From Burkholderiaceae bacterium (GTDB lineage Bacteria > Pseudomonadota > Gammaproteobacteria > Burkholderiales > Burkholderiaceae_E): a stretch of 64,000 nt of DNA. The first letter of the stretch is position 1, and each line of letters opens with the position of its first letter. The notes beneath the pieces were generated by a model. That model was not told where the DNA came from and did not search any database. It saw nothing but the letters and a program-made list of their open reading frames with translations. Both the position numbers and the translations under genes were made by a program. Positions 26,090 to 34,762 of the stretch are shown here, one piece after another. The DNA is taken from the NCBI GenBank assembly GCA_023954045.1, contig JAMLIR010000001.1:496001-560000 (forward strand), in the 5' to 3' direction.

Positions 26090-27544
26090 TCAGCGCGGCA
26101 GCCCGACCACTGCCGCGATGCCGAACAGCGCGAGTAGCGCGCCCATCAGCCAGCGGCTGCCCCGATCGCGCAGCGCGTAGACGAGAGGATCGTCGTGCAT
26201 GCGCCCGCGCGCGGTGTCCAGCCACAGGCGACCCAGCCATACCAGAATGCCGAACAGCATGAGCCACAGGATCTGCGGCGACGCGTAGCGCCGCGTCACC
26301 TCGGGGTCCTGGACGTAGAGCGCCAGGACCACCAACGCCGCGCACGAAGTCGCGATCCCCAGCGACTGCAGCACCGGCAGGTCGCCGACGCTGTAGCCGC
26401 GCCCCTTGCCGGTGTCCTCCTCGCGCTCGAGCTGCGCGACCAGCTCGCCGCAGCGCTTGAGCAGCGCGAGGCTGAAGAACAGGAACACCGAGAACGCCAG
26501 CAGCCAGAACGACACCGCGATGCCGGTCGCCGCGCCGCCCGCCAGCACCCGGACCGTGTAGAGCCCCGCGAGCGTCGCGACGTCGAACAGCGCGAGCCTC
26601 TTGGTCAGCCCCGAATAGGCGGCCGTCATTCCCAGGTAGAGCAGCACCGTCGCCACGAACCGCTCGCCCACCACCCACGCGATCGCCAGCGACGCGACGA
26701 GCAGCGCCGCCGACCCGGCGAAGCCGCTGCGCACCGACAGGCGCCCTGCCGCGAACGCCCGCTCGCGCTTCCTCGGATGGCGCCGGTCGGCAGCGAGGTC
26801 GAGCAGGTCGTTCAGCAGGTAGCCGCTCGAGGCGGCCAGGCTGAACGACACGAATGCGAGGAACGCGTCGCGCACGAGCAGGGGCTCGTCGACGCGGAAC
26901 GAGGCGAGCAGCGGAAACAGCACCAGCAGGTTCTTCAGCCACTGGTGGGGACGCAGCGCCCAGAACCAGGTGCGCAATCGTTGCCGCCACGTCGGCTTCG
27001 GCTCGAACACGGCGGCCACCTCGGCATGTCGACGCGCCTCGCGCAGCACGCGCTGCGGCGCGCCGACGACGATCGCGCGCCGCGCGGCCGCGAAGATCGC
27101 GACGTCCTCGGGTCCGTTCCCGCAATAGTCGAACGGCGCGCCGGCCGCGTCGTCGCGGATCGCCGCGAGCTTGTTGCGGCCCTTCAGGTTGTGGCGGCCG
27201 TCGCTGGCCAGCACTTCGTCGAACACCCCCACCCTGTCGGCGATCGACCGGGCCAGGACCCGGTCGGCCGCCGTCGCGAGCACGACGTGCCTGCCGCCTG
27301 CGCGCTGCTCGCGCAACCACGCGACCAGTGTCTCGTGCAGCGGCAGCACCTCGACGTCGGGTGCGCCGAGGTCGGCGAGACGCCGCTTCAGCGCGGCGCG
27401 GCCCGATGCCAGCGCGAACAGCGCGACGAATGCGCGCAGTGGATGGCGCCTGAGCGCGCTCGCGAACGACTCCCACAGCGTGTCGGTACGGACCACGCTG
27501 CCGTCCAGGTCGACATACAGCGGAACCTCGCGATCGGCGGACAT
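26090..27544 (-). CDS. HAD phosphatase - UbiA prenyltransferase fusion
   Basis: A 484-residue fusion. Residues 1-190 are a HAD-type phosphatase: the nucleophile loop is YVDLDGSVVRTD (Asp12, Asp14), with VLATAADRVLA as motif II and CGNGPEDVAIF as the Mg-binding motif IV. Residues 205-484 are a UbiA-family prenyltransferase with about nine helices and the diphosphate-binding motif NDLLDLAADRRHPRKR. Stand-alone relatives of the UbiA part make decaprenylphosphoryl-phosphoribose; here the HAD part could then remove the 5-phosphate. That assignment follows family knowledge and is not certain. The start at 27544 was chosen because a longer frame only shadows the divergent acyltransferase. Confidence 0.85.
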   Translation of the reverse strand: MSADREVPLYVDLDGSVVRTDTLWESFASALRRHPLRAFVALFALASGRAALKRRLADLGAPDVEVLPLHETLVAWLREQRAGGRHVVLATAADRVLARSIADRVGVFDEVLASDGRHNLKGRNKLAAIRDDAAGAPFDYCGNGPEDVAIFAAARRAIVVGAPQRVLREARRHAEVAAVFEPKPTWRQRLRTWFWALRPHQWLKNLLVLFPLLASFRVDEPLLVRDAFLAFVSFSLAASSGYLLNDLLDLAADRRHPRKRERAFAAGRLSVRSGFAGSAALLVASLAIAWVVGERFVATVLLYLGMTAAYSGLTKRLALFDVATLAGLYTVRVLAGGAATGIAVSFWLLAFSVFLFFSLALLKRCGELVAQLEREEDTGKGRGYSVGDLPVLQSLGIATSCAALVVLALYVQDPEVTRRYASPQILWLMLFGILVWLGRLWLDTARGRMHDDPLVYALRDRGSRWLMGALLALFGIAAVVGLPR

Positions 27545-27551
27545 GCGGTCG

Positions 27552-27559
27552 ATTATAGT
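27552..27559. promoter_or_regulatory. Overlapping divergent -10 elements
   Basis: The 21-base gap between two divergent start codons contains an AT island in otherwise GC-rich sequence. Read leftward, positions 27557-27552 are a perfect TATAAT. Read rightward, 27554-27559 are TATAGT. Each sits 6-7 bases before a start codon, so both transcripts would begin at or within a base of the ATG. No good -35 boxes were found, which lowers confidence. Confidence 0.45.
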
Positions 27560-27565
27560 GGCGCG

Positions 27566-28168
27566 ATGACGGCGCCGAGCCCATCCGATTCGCGACCCGC
27601 GCTTCCCGTTCCCGGCCCCGACGTGCCGCGCAGGCACTACGGCGTGCTGCGCCACGCGGGTCTCGGATGGCTGCGGGCGAGCGGCTGGCGCATCGAGGGC
27701 GAGATCCCCGACCTCTCGCGCGTGGTCGTGGCGGTCGCACCGCACTCGTCGAACTGGGACTTCGTCCACGCGGTCGCCGCGGTGTTCGCACTCGGCCTGC
27801 GCGTCTCGTTCATCGGCAAGCACACGCTGTTTCGCGGGCCGCTCGGGCGGTTCATGGCCTGGCTCGGCGGCATACCGGTCGACCGATCTCGGCCGGACGG
27901 CGTGGTCGAGGCGGTGCAGGCGCGGTTCGCGCGCGGCGGCCCGCTGTGGTTCGGTGTCGCGCCCGAAGGGACGCGGCGCACGGGCGCACCGTTCAAGACG
28001 GGTTTCTATCGCGTCGCGCAGGCGGCCGGCGTGCCGATCGTCCCCGTGTACCTCGACTATCGCAGCCGCGTCATCGGCATCCTCCCGCCCCGCATGCCGT
28101 GGCAGCCGGTGGACGAAGGCGTCGCCGCGATCCGCGAGCAGTTGCTCGCGCATGGAAAGCGGCGCTGA
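27566..28168 (+). CDS. Lysophospholipid/1-acylglycerol-phosphate acyltransferase family protein
   Basis: A 200-residue PlsC-type acyltransferase from ATG 27566. The catalytic H-x4-D motif is HSSNWD (His60, Asp65) and the substrate-binding block is PEGTRR (around 133-138). KTGFYRVAQAAGVPIVPVYLDY follows. Length and the HSSNWD variant fit a short subfamily of soluble or peripheral enzymes. It is divergent from the HAD-UbiA gene with only 21 bases between starts. The acyl acceptor is unknown. Confidence 0.87.
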   Translation: MTAPSPSDSRPALPVPGPDVPRRHYGVLRHAGLGWLRASGWRIEGEIPDLSRVVVAVAPHSSNWDFVHAVAAVFALGLRVSFIGKHTLFRGPLGRFMAWLGGIPVDRSRPDGVVEAVQARFARGGPLWFGVAPEGTRRTGAPFKTGFYRVAQAAGVPIVPVYLDYRSRVIGILPPRMPWQPVDEGVAAIREQLLAHGKRR

Positions 28169-28195
28169 CCGGCCGCCCGAGCGGTGCCCGGCCGC

Positions 28196-28864
28196 TCAGC
28201 TGCCCAGCCGCCGCTCGAGTCGCGTCACCCGGAGCGCCAGCCCGCTGAGCTCGTCCCGGCCCGCGGGCGCCGCCCACCCGGCCAGGAACAGGTCGACCAT
28301 CGTCGCCGCGAGCCGGTTCGGATCGATCCTGCGCTGGCGTCCCAGTCCGTGCCAGACGTGGTGCTCGAGCCCGCCGAATACGAGATCGCGTGCGAGCGAC
28401 GGATCGAGGTCGGCGCGCAGCTCGCCGCGCTCGATGCCTTCGCGAAGCGCGCTCAGCAGGAACTGCCCGTAGCGGCGGTTCAGCGCGTGCAGCTTCGAGC
28501 CGAAGTACAGGCTCTGGCCGCGCGACTCGCGAACGATCAGCCGCGCGAACGCTGTATCGTCCACCGCGATCTGCAAGTGGCGCGCGATCAGGTACGTGAG
28601 GCGATCGCGGGTTCCCGAGATCGCCGCCAGCCGCGGCTCGATGTCGGCGATCAGCCGGTCATAGAATTCGGCGAGTACTGCGTCGAAGAGATCGCGCTTG
28701 CCGCGAAAATAGGTGTAGATGGTGCCTTCGACGCAACCGGCGCGCGCCGCGATCTCGCTGATCGACGCCGCGTCGAAGGCGTGCTCGAGAAACACCTGCC
28801 TCGCCGCCGCGAGGATCTCGGCGCGCCGCGCCGACTTGCGTCGCCGTGGTGCCTGCACGGTCAT
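28196..28864 (-). CDS. TetR-family repressor of the atu-like cluster (predicted)
   Basis: A 222-residue TetR regulator. The DNA-binding domain is at residues 11-58: AEILAAARQVFLEHAFDAAS, then the helix-turn-helix ISEIAARAGCVEGTIYTYF. The rest is the helical ligand-binding domain. It is divergent from the AtuB-like SDR gene, and the intergenic gap has two near-identical palindromes suited to a TetR dimer. In Pseudomonas the atu operon is controlled by the TetR-type repressor AtuR, which gives a precedent for this layout; orthology is not proven. Confidence 0.85.
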   Translation of the reverse strand: MTVQAPRRRKSARRAEILAAARQVFLEHAFDAASISEIAARAGCVEGTIYTYFRGKRDLFDAVLAEFYDRLIADIEPRLAAISGTRDRLTYLIARHLQIAVDDTAFARLIVRESRGQSLYFGSKLHALNRRYGQFLLSALREGIERGELRADLDPSLARDLVFGGLEHHVWHGLGRQRRIDPNRLAATMVDLFLAGWAAPAGRDELSGLALRVTRLERRLGS

Positions 28865-28883
28865 CGGCAGTTGGCCCGCTTTG

Positions 28884-28901
28884 TTGAATACGGCTCAATA
28901 T
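28884..28901. promoter_or_regulatory. TetR operator candidate, copy 1
   Basis: TTGAATACGGCTCAATAT, an imperfect inverted repeat (TTGA...TCAA), preceded by TTTG. It lies 20 bases upstream of the tetR start and matches copy 2 in 14 of 18 positions. ATATATAT next to it could be part of a promoter. Confidence 0.65.
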
Positions 28902-29019
28902 ATATCGGAAACGCGGTTCGCGCGGAAGCCTCCGCGACTTCTCTTTCGACCGGCCGGGCTCCTCCGGCGTCGCGATGCTGCGGCGCAACTTGACCCGATG
29001 CGGCGCTGCGGGCACTTTG

Positions 29020-29037
29020 TTGAATCCTGTTCAATAT
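29020..29037. promoter_or_regulatory. TetR operator candidate, copy 2
   Basis: TTGAATCCTGTTCAATAT contains a perfect TTGAA-N5-TTCAA inverted repeat and, like copy 1, is preceded by TTTG. It ends 10 bases before the SDR start codon, so a bound repressor would cover the transcription or translation start of the catabolic operon. Confidence 0.7.
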
Positions 29038-29047
29038 CCGGCATGCG

Positions 29048-29935
29048 ATGAGCGCTTCCGCCTACCGATCGGTCTTCCGCCCCGGCCTTTTCGACGGCCG
29101 CGTCGTGCTGGTGACCGGCGGCGGCTCCGGGATCGGCCGCTGCACCGCACACGAACTGGCCGCGCTCGGCGCGACGGTAGCCCTCGCCGGCCGCAGGACC
29201 GACAAGCTCGAGCGCGTCGCGGCCGAGATCGCCGCGGCCGGAGCGCAGGCCAGCTGCCATCCGGTGGACATCCGCGACGAGGAGGCGGTCGCGGGCGCCG
29301 TGGGCGCGGTGCTCGCCCGGCACGGCCGGCTCGACGGGGTCGTCAACAACGCGGGCGGGCAGTTCCCGGCGCCGCTCGAGACGATTTCGCTGAAAGGTTG
29401 GGATGCGGTGGTGCGCACCAATCTCGGCGGCGGATTCCTGGTGGCCCGCGAGGCGTACCGGCAGTGGATGAAGGCCCACGGCGGGGCCATCGTCAACATG
29501 ATCGCCGACATCTGGCACGGCATGCCGGGCATGGGCCACTCGGGCGCAGCGCGGGCGGGAATGCTGAACTTCACCGAGACCGCCGCCTGCGAGTGGGCCA
29601 CCAGCGGCGTGCGCGTGAACGCGGTGGCGCCCGGCTGGATCGCCTCGAGCGGGCTCGACACCTACGACGAGTCGATGAAGTCGCAGCTGCGCCGCCTGCG
29701 CGGCGTCGTGCCGCTGCAGCGCTTCGGAACCGAGTCCGAAGTCTCGGCGGCGATCGTCTTCCTGCTGTCGGAGGCCGCGGCCTTCATCACCGGCACCTGC
29801 GTGCGCATCGACGGGGGCGTACCGAACGCGCGCCACACCTGGCCCGCACGCCCCCCCGCGCATGCCAGCGACGCGAGCGCGCCGTTCGACGGCTTTCACC
29901 TCGCGAGCTCGCCGCGGATGCTGCGCGAGGACTGA
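29048..29935 (+). CDS. atuB: Short-chain dehydrogenase, AtuB-like (acyclic terpene/citronellol catabolism)
   Basis: A 295-residue SDR. The NAD(P)-binding motif is TGGGSGIG near residue 20, followed by the structural VNNAGG and an active-site region GMPGMGHSGAARAGMLNFT in which the usual Tyr-x3-Lys is replaced by SGAAR, a feature of the peroxisomal-trans-2-enoyl-CoA-reductase-like group. Openings such as FRPGLFDGRVVLVTGGGSG and endings such as FDGFHLAS resemble Pseudomonas AtuB. AtuB is implicated in terpene alcohol or acyl-CoA oxidation but its exact step is debated. It is the first gene of the rightward operon and sits 12 bases before the carboxyltransferase gene. Confidence 0.75.
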   Translation: MSASAYRSVFRPGLFDGRVVLVTGGGSGIGRCTAHELAALGATVALAGRRTDKLERVAAEIAAAGAQASCHPVDIRDEEAVAGAVGAVLARHGRLDGVVNNAGGQFPAPLETISLKGWDAVVRTNLGGGFLVAREAYRQWMKAHGGAIVNMIADIWHGMPGMGHSGAARAGMLNFTETAACEWATSGVRVNAVAPGWIASSGLDTYDESMKSQLRRLRGVVPLQRFGTESEVSAAIVFLLSEAAAFITGTCVRIDGGVPNARHTWPARPPAHASDASAPFDGFHLASSPRMLRED

Positions 29936-29947
29936 AGGCGCGCCGCG

Positions 29948-31597
29948 ATGCCCCGGCTCGATTCGCGCGTCGACGTCAATGCGGAACGCTTCGCCGAGCA
30001 GCGCTCGGGCATGCTCGCGCTGGTCGACGCGCTGCGGGCGCTCGAAGCGCGCACGCGCGAGGCCTCGGCGCGGGCCGCGTCGCTGTTCGAGCGGCGGGGC
30101 CAGCTGCTGCCGCGCGAACGCGTCGCCCGCCTTCTCGACCCCGGCAGTCCGTGGCTCGAGCTGTCGACGATGGCCGGCCACCTGCTCGACGACGCCGACC
30201 CGGCCCGCAGCGTCCCCGGCGCAGGAGTGATCTGCGGGATCGGCTTCGTCGCCGGTGCGCGCTGCCTGGTGAGCGCGAGCGACTCGGGCATCGACGCGGG
30301 CGCGATCCAGAGCATGGGTCGCGAGAAGATGCTGCGCGCCCAGCAGATCGCCCTCGAGAACCGGCTTCCTTTCGTGCAGCTGATCGAGTCGGCGGGCGCG
30401 AACCTGCTGCGCTACCGCGTCGAGGACTTCATCGAGGGAGGTCGTCTGTTCTGCAACCTCGCCCGGCTTTCGGCGGCCGGGATCCCGGTGGTCGCGGTGG
30501 TCCACGGATCCTCGACCGCGGGGGGTGCCTATCTGCCCGGCCTGTCGGACCACGTGATCATGGTGCGCGGGCGCGCGCGCGCGTTCCTGGCCGGCCCGCC
30601 GCTGCTTCGCGCCGCCACCGGCGAGATCGCCACCGACGAGGAGCTCGGCGGCGCCGAGATGCACACGTCGGTTTCGGGACTCGGCGAATACCTGGCGCAG
30701 GACGACGCCGACGCGATCCGGATCGCGCGCGAGGTGGTCGGGCGGCTCGGGTTCTCGCGCGAGCGCGCTGGTTCGCAGGCGCGCGGCGACTCGCAGGATC
30801 GGCCGCTCGCGGATTTCGACGAGCCCGCCTGCGACCCCGACGAGCTCGCGGGCGTCGTTCCGCTCGACTTCCGCCAGCCGTTCGACATGCGCGAGGTGAT
30901 CGCGCGGCTCGTCGACGGCTCGCGGTTCCTGGAGTTCCAGCCCGACTTCGGGCCGCAGACCGTCTGCGGCCACGCCGAGCTTCACGGGCACCGGATCGGC
31001 ATCGTCACCAACAACGGTCCGCTCGACCCCGCAGGCAGCAACAAGGCCACGCACTTCATCCAGGCCTGCTGCCAGAGCGGTGCGGCGCTGCTGTACCTGC
31101 AGAACACCACCGGCTACATCGTCGGGCGCGCCAGCGAGCAGGCCGGCATGATCAAGCACGGCTCGAAGATGATCCAGGCGGTCTCGAACGCGACCGTGCC
31201 TTCGATCACGATCCACTGCGGCGCTTCGTTCGGCGCCGGCAACTACGGCATGTGCGGGCGCGCGTTCGGGCCGCGCTTCGTGTTCTCGTGGCCCAACGCA
31301 CGCACCGCGGTGATGGGCGGCGAACAGGCCGCGCTGACGATGCGGCTCGTGACCGAGGCGACGGCGCGTCGCCGCGGCGAACCGGTCGACGCGGCGAAGC
31401 TCGACGCACTCGAGCGGCGCATCGTCGAGAACTTCGAGCGCCAGTCCGGCGCGCTTCACACCAGTGCGCGGCTGCTCGACGACGGCGTCGTCGACCCTCG
31501 GGACACGCGCAAGCTGCTCGGCTTCGTGCTCGACACCTGCGCCGAGGCCGCCCGTCGCCCGCTGCACCCGATCAGCTTCGGCGTGGCGCGTCCCTGA
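29948..31597 (+). CDS. atuC: Geranyl-CoA carboxylase-like carboxyltransferase (beta) subunit
   Basis: A 549-residue biotin-dependent acyl-CoA carboxyltransferase. Conserved blocks are RGQLLPRERVARLLDPGSPWLE, SAGANLLRYRVEDFIEGG, STAGGAYLPGLSD for acyl-CoA binding and, in the C-terminal half, GASFGAGNYGMCGRAFGPRF for carboxybiotin. It belongs to the methylcrotonyl/geranyl-CoA carboxylase beta family. Its setting beside AtuB-like and AtuD-like proteins favours geranyl-CoA over methylcrotonyl-CoA, but the substrate-size residue would need alignment. It pairs with the biotin carboxylase subunit two genes downstream. Confidence 0.8.
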   Translation: MPRLDSRVDVNAERFAEQRSGMLALVDALRALEARTREASARAASLFERRGQLLPRERVARLLDPGSPWLELSTMAGHLLDDADPARSVPGAGVICGIGFVAGARCLVSASDSGIDAGAIQSMGREKMLRAQQIALENRLPFVQLIESAGANLLRYRVEDFIEGGRLFCNLARLSAAGIPVVAVVHGSSTAGGAYLPGLSDHVIMVRGRARAFLAGPPLLRAATGEIATDEELGGAEMHTSVSGLGEYLAQDDADAIRIAREVVGRLGFSRERAGSQARGDSQDRPLADFDEPACDPDELAGVVPLDFRQPFDMREVIARLVDGSRFLEFQPDFGPQTVCGHAELHGHRIGIVTNNGPLDPAGSNKATHFIQACCQSGAALLYLQNTTGYIVGRASEQAGMIKHGSKMIQAVSNATVPSITIHCGASFGAGNYGMCGRAFGPRFVFSWPNARTAVMGGEQAALTMRLVTEATARRRGEPVDAAKLDALERRIVENFERQSGALHTSARLLDDGVVDPRDTRKLLGFVLDTCAEAARRPLHPISFGVARP

Positions 31598-31637
31598 ACG
31601 CGCGCGCCCACCCCCGAACCCGCGCAGGAGCCGCACG

Positions 31638-32786
31638 ATGATCTACACCGAACAGCACACCCAGTTGCAGGACTCGCTGCGGCGGTTCCTCGACGCGGAG
31701 GTCAACCCGCACGTCGACGAGTGGGAGGCGGCCGGCACCTTCCCGGCTCGGGAGCTGTTCCGCAAGATGGGTCGGCTCGGCTTCCTCGGGGTGACGAAGC
31801 CGGTCGAGTACGGCGGCGCGGGCCTCGACTACTCGTACTCGGTGGCCATCGCCGAGGCGCTCGGCCACGCGCACTGCGGCGGCGTGCCGATGGCGATCGG
31901 CGTGCAGACCGACATGGCGACGCCGGCGCTCGCGCGCTTCGGCTCCGACGACGTCAAGCGCGAATTCCTCGCTCCGTCGATCGCCGGCGACGTGGTGGCC
32001 TGCCTCGGGGTCTCGGAGGTCGGAGCCGGCTCCGACGTCGCGTCGATCCGCACCACGGCGCGCAAGGACGGCGGCGACTACGTGATCCGCGGCGGCAAGA
32101 TGTGGACCACCAACGGCACGCAGGCCGACTGGATGTGCCTTCTGGCGAACACCTCGGAAGGCGCCCCGCACCGGAACAAGACGCTGATCTGCGTCCCGAT
32201 GGACACCCCCGGCATCGAGGTCGCCCGCAAGCTGAACAAGGCCGGCATGCGCGCGTCCGACACCGCACAGATCTTCTTCGACGACGTGCGCGTGCCGCAG
32301 CGCTACCGGATTGGCGAGGAAGGCATGGGCTTCGCCTACCAGATGATGCAGTTCCAGGAGGAGCGCCTCTGGGCGGCGGCGAACTCGATGGCCGCCAGCG
32401 AGATCCTCGCGGAAACGATCGGCTACCTGCGCGAGCGCGAGGCGTTCGGGCAACCGCTGCTCGCCAACCAGTTCATCTACTTCAAGCTCGCCGAGCTGAA
32501 CACCGAGATCGAGTGCGTGCGCGCGCTGCTGTACCGCGCGGTCGAGCTCTACGTCGGCGGCACCGACGTGACGCAGCTGGCGTCGATGGCCAAGCTGAAG
32601 GCCGCGCGCGTGTCGCGCCAGGTCGCCGACTGGTGCCTGCAGTTCTGGGGCGGCATGGGCTACATCGAGGACACGCGCGTCAACCGCTACTGGCGCGACT
32701 CGCGCCTGGCTTCGATCGGCGGCGGCGCCGACGAGATCATGCTGGGCATCATCGCCAAGACGATGGGCATCCTGCCTCGTCAGTGA
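31638..32786 (+). CDS. atuD: Citronellyl-CoA dehydrogenase-like acyl-CoA dehydrogenase (AtuD-like)
   Basis: A 382-residue FAD-dependent acyl-CoA dehydrogenase from ATG 31638 (MIYTEQHTQLQDS). Key stretches are LGVSEVGAGSDVASIRTTAR, MWTTNGTQADWMCLLANTSE, and the C-terminal GGMGYIEDTRVNRYWRDSRL and SIGGGADEIMLGIIAK. Several of these, including IPIGVQTDM-like and LLANTSEG phrases, resemble AtuD proteins that oxidise citronellyl-CoA to geranyl-CoA. It lies between the two carboxylase subunit genes, as expected for an enzyme that makes the carboxylase substrate. Its stop overlaps the next start by 4 bases. Confidence 0.8.
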   Translation: MIYTEQHTQLQDSLRRFLDAEVNPHVDEWEAAGTFPARELFRKMGRLGFLGVTKPVEYGGAGLDYSYSVAIAEALGHAHCGGVPMAIGVQTDMATPALARFGSDDVKREFLAPSIAGDVVACLGVSEVGAGSDVASIRTTARKDGGDYVIRGGKMWTTNGTQADWMCLLANTSEGAPHRNKTLICVPMDTPGIEVARKLNKAGMRASDTAQIFFDDVRVPQRYRIGEEGMGFAYQMMQFQEERLWAAANSMAASEILAETIGYLREREAFGQPLLANQFIYFKLAELNTEIECVRALLYRAVELYVGGTDVTQLASMAKLKAARVSRQVADWCLQFWGGMGYIEDTRVNRYWRDSRLASIGGGADEIMLGIIAKTMGILPRQ

Positions 32787-34762
32787 GCGCGCGCGTGAGT
32801 TTCGACACGCTGCTGGTCGCCAATCGCGGCGAGATCGCCTGCCGGATCCTGCGCAGCGCCCGCGCGCTGGGCCTGCGCACGGTCGCGGTCTATTCCGACG
32901 CCGACCGCGAAGCCCGCCACGTCGCGCTGGCCGACGTCGCGGTGCCGATCGGTCCGGCGCCGGCGCAGCAGAGCTACCTGTCGATCGCGCGGCTGTTGGG
33001 TGCCTGCGCGGCCAGCGGCGCGCAGGCCGTGCACCCCGGCTATGGCTTCCTGTCGGAGAACCCCGCGTTCGCGCACGCCTGTGGCGAAGCCGGCCTGGTC
33101 TTCGTGGGCCCGCCTGCCGGCGCGATCGAGCGGCTGGGCGACAAGCGCGCCGCCAGGCATCTCGCCGAGCGGGTCGGCGTGCCCTGCCTGCCTGGCTACG
33201 ACGGCGACGACCAGGCGCCGGCCACGCTGTCGCGCGAGGCGGCCCGGCTGGGCGCTCCGCTGATGGTCAAGGCGGCGGCGGGTGGAGGCGGCCGCGGCAT
33301 GCGGCGCGTGGACGACCTGGCGGACTTCGACGCCGCCTGCGCTGCCGCGCGAAGCGAAGCCCTCGCGGCGTTCGGCAGCGGCGACCTGCTGCTCGAGCGT
33401 CTCGTTCATCGCGCCCGACACGTCGAAGTGCAGGTGCTGGCCGACCGCTTCGGCCACTGCATCCACCTGGGCGAGCGCGACTGCTCGACGCAGCGCCGGC
33501 ACCAGAAGGTCGTCGAGGAGGCTCCGGCGCCCGGCGTCGGGCCGGAATTGCGCGCCGCGCTCGGCGATGCGGCGGTGAAGCTCGCCCTTGCGGCCGGCTA
33601 CGTCGGTGCGGGCACGGTCGAGTTCCTGCTCGATCCGGATGGGCGCTACTACTTCCTCGAGGTCAACACCCGGCTGCAGGTCGAGCATCCGGTCACCGAA
33701 GCGATCACCGGGCTCGACCTCGTCGAGCTGCAGTTGCGCGTCGCGCGCGGCGAGCGCCTGTCCCTGCGCCAGCAGGACGTGCGCCTGCACGGGCACGCGA
33801 TCGAGGCACGGCTGTGCGCGGAAGATCCGTTTGCCGGGTTCGTGCCCCAGGCCGGCCCGATCCTCGCCTGGCGGCTTCCCGAGGAATCGCCGGGCCTGCG
33901 GATCGACCACGGGCTGGCACCGCGCGCGCAGGTGCCGCGCCACTACGACTCGATGATCGCCAAGCTGATCGGCGTCGGCCGCGACCGCGACGAAGCCCGC
34001 CGGCGGCTGATCGCTGCGCTCGGCCGGGTCTCGATCCTCGGGCTCGCGACCAATCGCCAGTTCCTGCTCGCGTGCCTCGACGCGCCCGAGTTCGTGCAGG
34101 CCCGACTGTCGACCAGCTGGGTCGATGCGGCAGCGACGCAGTGGCCCGCGCCGCGCCCCGATTCGCGCTGGCAGGCGGCCGCCACGGCGCTTTGGGTTCG
34201 CGCGCACGCGCGCCTGCACGGAGCGCTGGCCGACTGGTCGTCGACGGGCCCGCGTGCGCAGGTCGCTTCTCTGGCCTGCGGCGACTCGCACTGGCAGGCG
34301 CGCATCCTGCCCGAGGCGGGCGGCTACCTGGTCTCGGTCGGCGACGACCGGCATCGCGTGGCGATCGACGCCGGCGACACGATCGAGATCGATGGCCGGG
34401 TCGTGCACGCGCACGCGCGATGGCAGCGCGGCGGCAGCGGCGCGGTCTCCGGGTGGCTCGACCTCGAAGGCGTCTGCGCCGGCTTTGCCGACGCTTCAGT
34501 GCTGCCCCCGCGGCACGCCGCGAGCGGCGCCAGCGGCGACGTGCGCGCGACGATGCACGGCCAGGTCGCCGCGGTGTCGGTCGCCGCCGGCGACCGGGTC
34601 CGCGCCGGACAGCCGCTGCTCGCGATCGAAGCGATGAAGATGCAGCACCGCGTCGATGCCCCGATCGACGGCCGCGTCGCCGAACTCGGGGCGCGGGTGG
34701 GTGCGCAGGTCACGCCCGGGGCGCTGCTGGTGCGCATCGAACCCGAGGAGTCCGCCGCATGA
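32783..34762 (+). CDS. atuF: Geranyl-CoA carboxylase-like biotin carboxylase/BCCP (alpha) subunit
   Basis: A 659-residue alpha subunit. The biotin carboxylase domain starts with LLVANRGEIACRILRSARAL, then the ATP-grasp glycine loop KAAAGGGGRGMRRV, HVEVQVLADRFG and EVNTRLQVEHPVTE. A linker leads to the C-terminal biotinyl domain, with the biotinylated lysine in EAMKMQH near residue 623. The start is GTG 32783, overlapping the upstream stop as GTGA; GTG 32795 is an alternative 4 codons later. It should form the holoenzyme with the beta subunit at 29948. Confidence 0.85.
   Translation: MSARVSFDTLLVANRGEIACRILRSARALGLRTVAVYSDADREARHVALADVAVPIGPAPAQQSYLSIARLLGACAASGAQAVHPGYGFLSENPAFAHACGEAGLVFVGPPAGAIERLGDKRAARHLAERVGVPCLPGYDGDDQAPATLSREAARLGAPLMVKAAAGGGGRGMRRVDDLADFDAACAAARSEALAAFGSGDLLLERLVHRARHVEVQVLADRFGHCIHLGERDCSTQRRHQKVVEEAPAPGVGPELRAALGDAAVKLALAAGYVGAGTVEFLLDPDGRYYFLEVNTRLQVEHPVTEAITGLDLVELQLRVARGERLSLRQQDVRLHGHAIEARLCAEDPFAGFVPQAGPILAWRLPEESPGLRIDHGLAPRAQVPRHYDSMIAKLIGVGRDRDEARRRLIAALGRVSILGLATNRQFLLACLDAPEFVQARLSTSWVDAAATQWPAPRPDSRWQAAATALWVRAHARLHGALADWSSTGPRAQVASLACGDSHWQARILPEAGGYLVSVGDDRHRVAIDAGDTIEIDGRVVHAHARWQRGGSGAVSGWLDLEGVCAGFADASVLPPRHAASGASGDVRATMHGQVAAVSVAAGDRVRAGQPLLAIEAMKMQHRVDAPIDGRVAELGARVGAQVTPGALLVRIEPEESAA

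Noticed and set aside
28895-31641. Very long open frames on both strands (913 and 888 codons) across the SDR and carboxyltransferase genes
   Set aside because: They are third-position artefacts of high GC content. Their translations are arginine/alanine-rich with no domain, while the overlapping SDR and carboxyltransferase frames carry clear family motifs.
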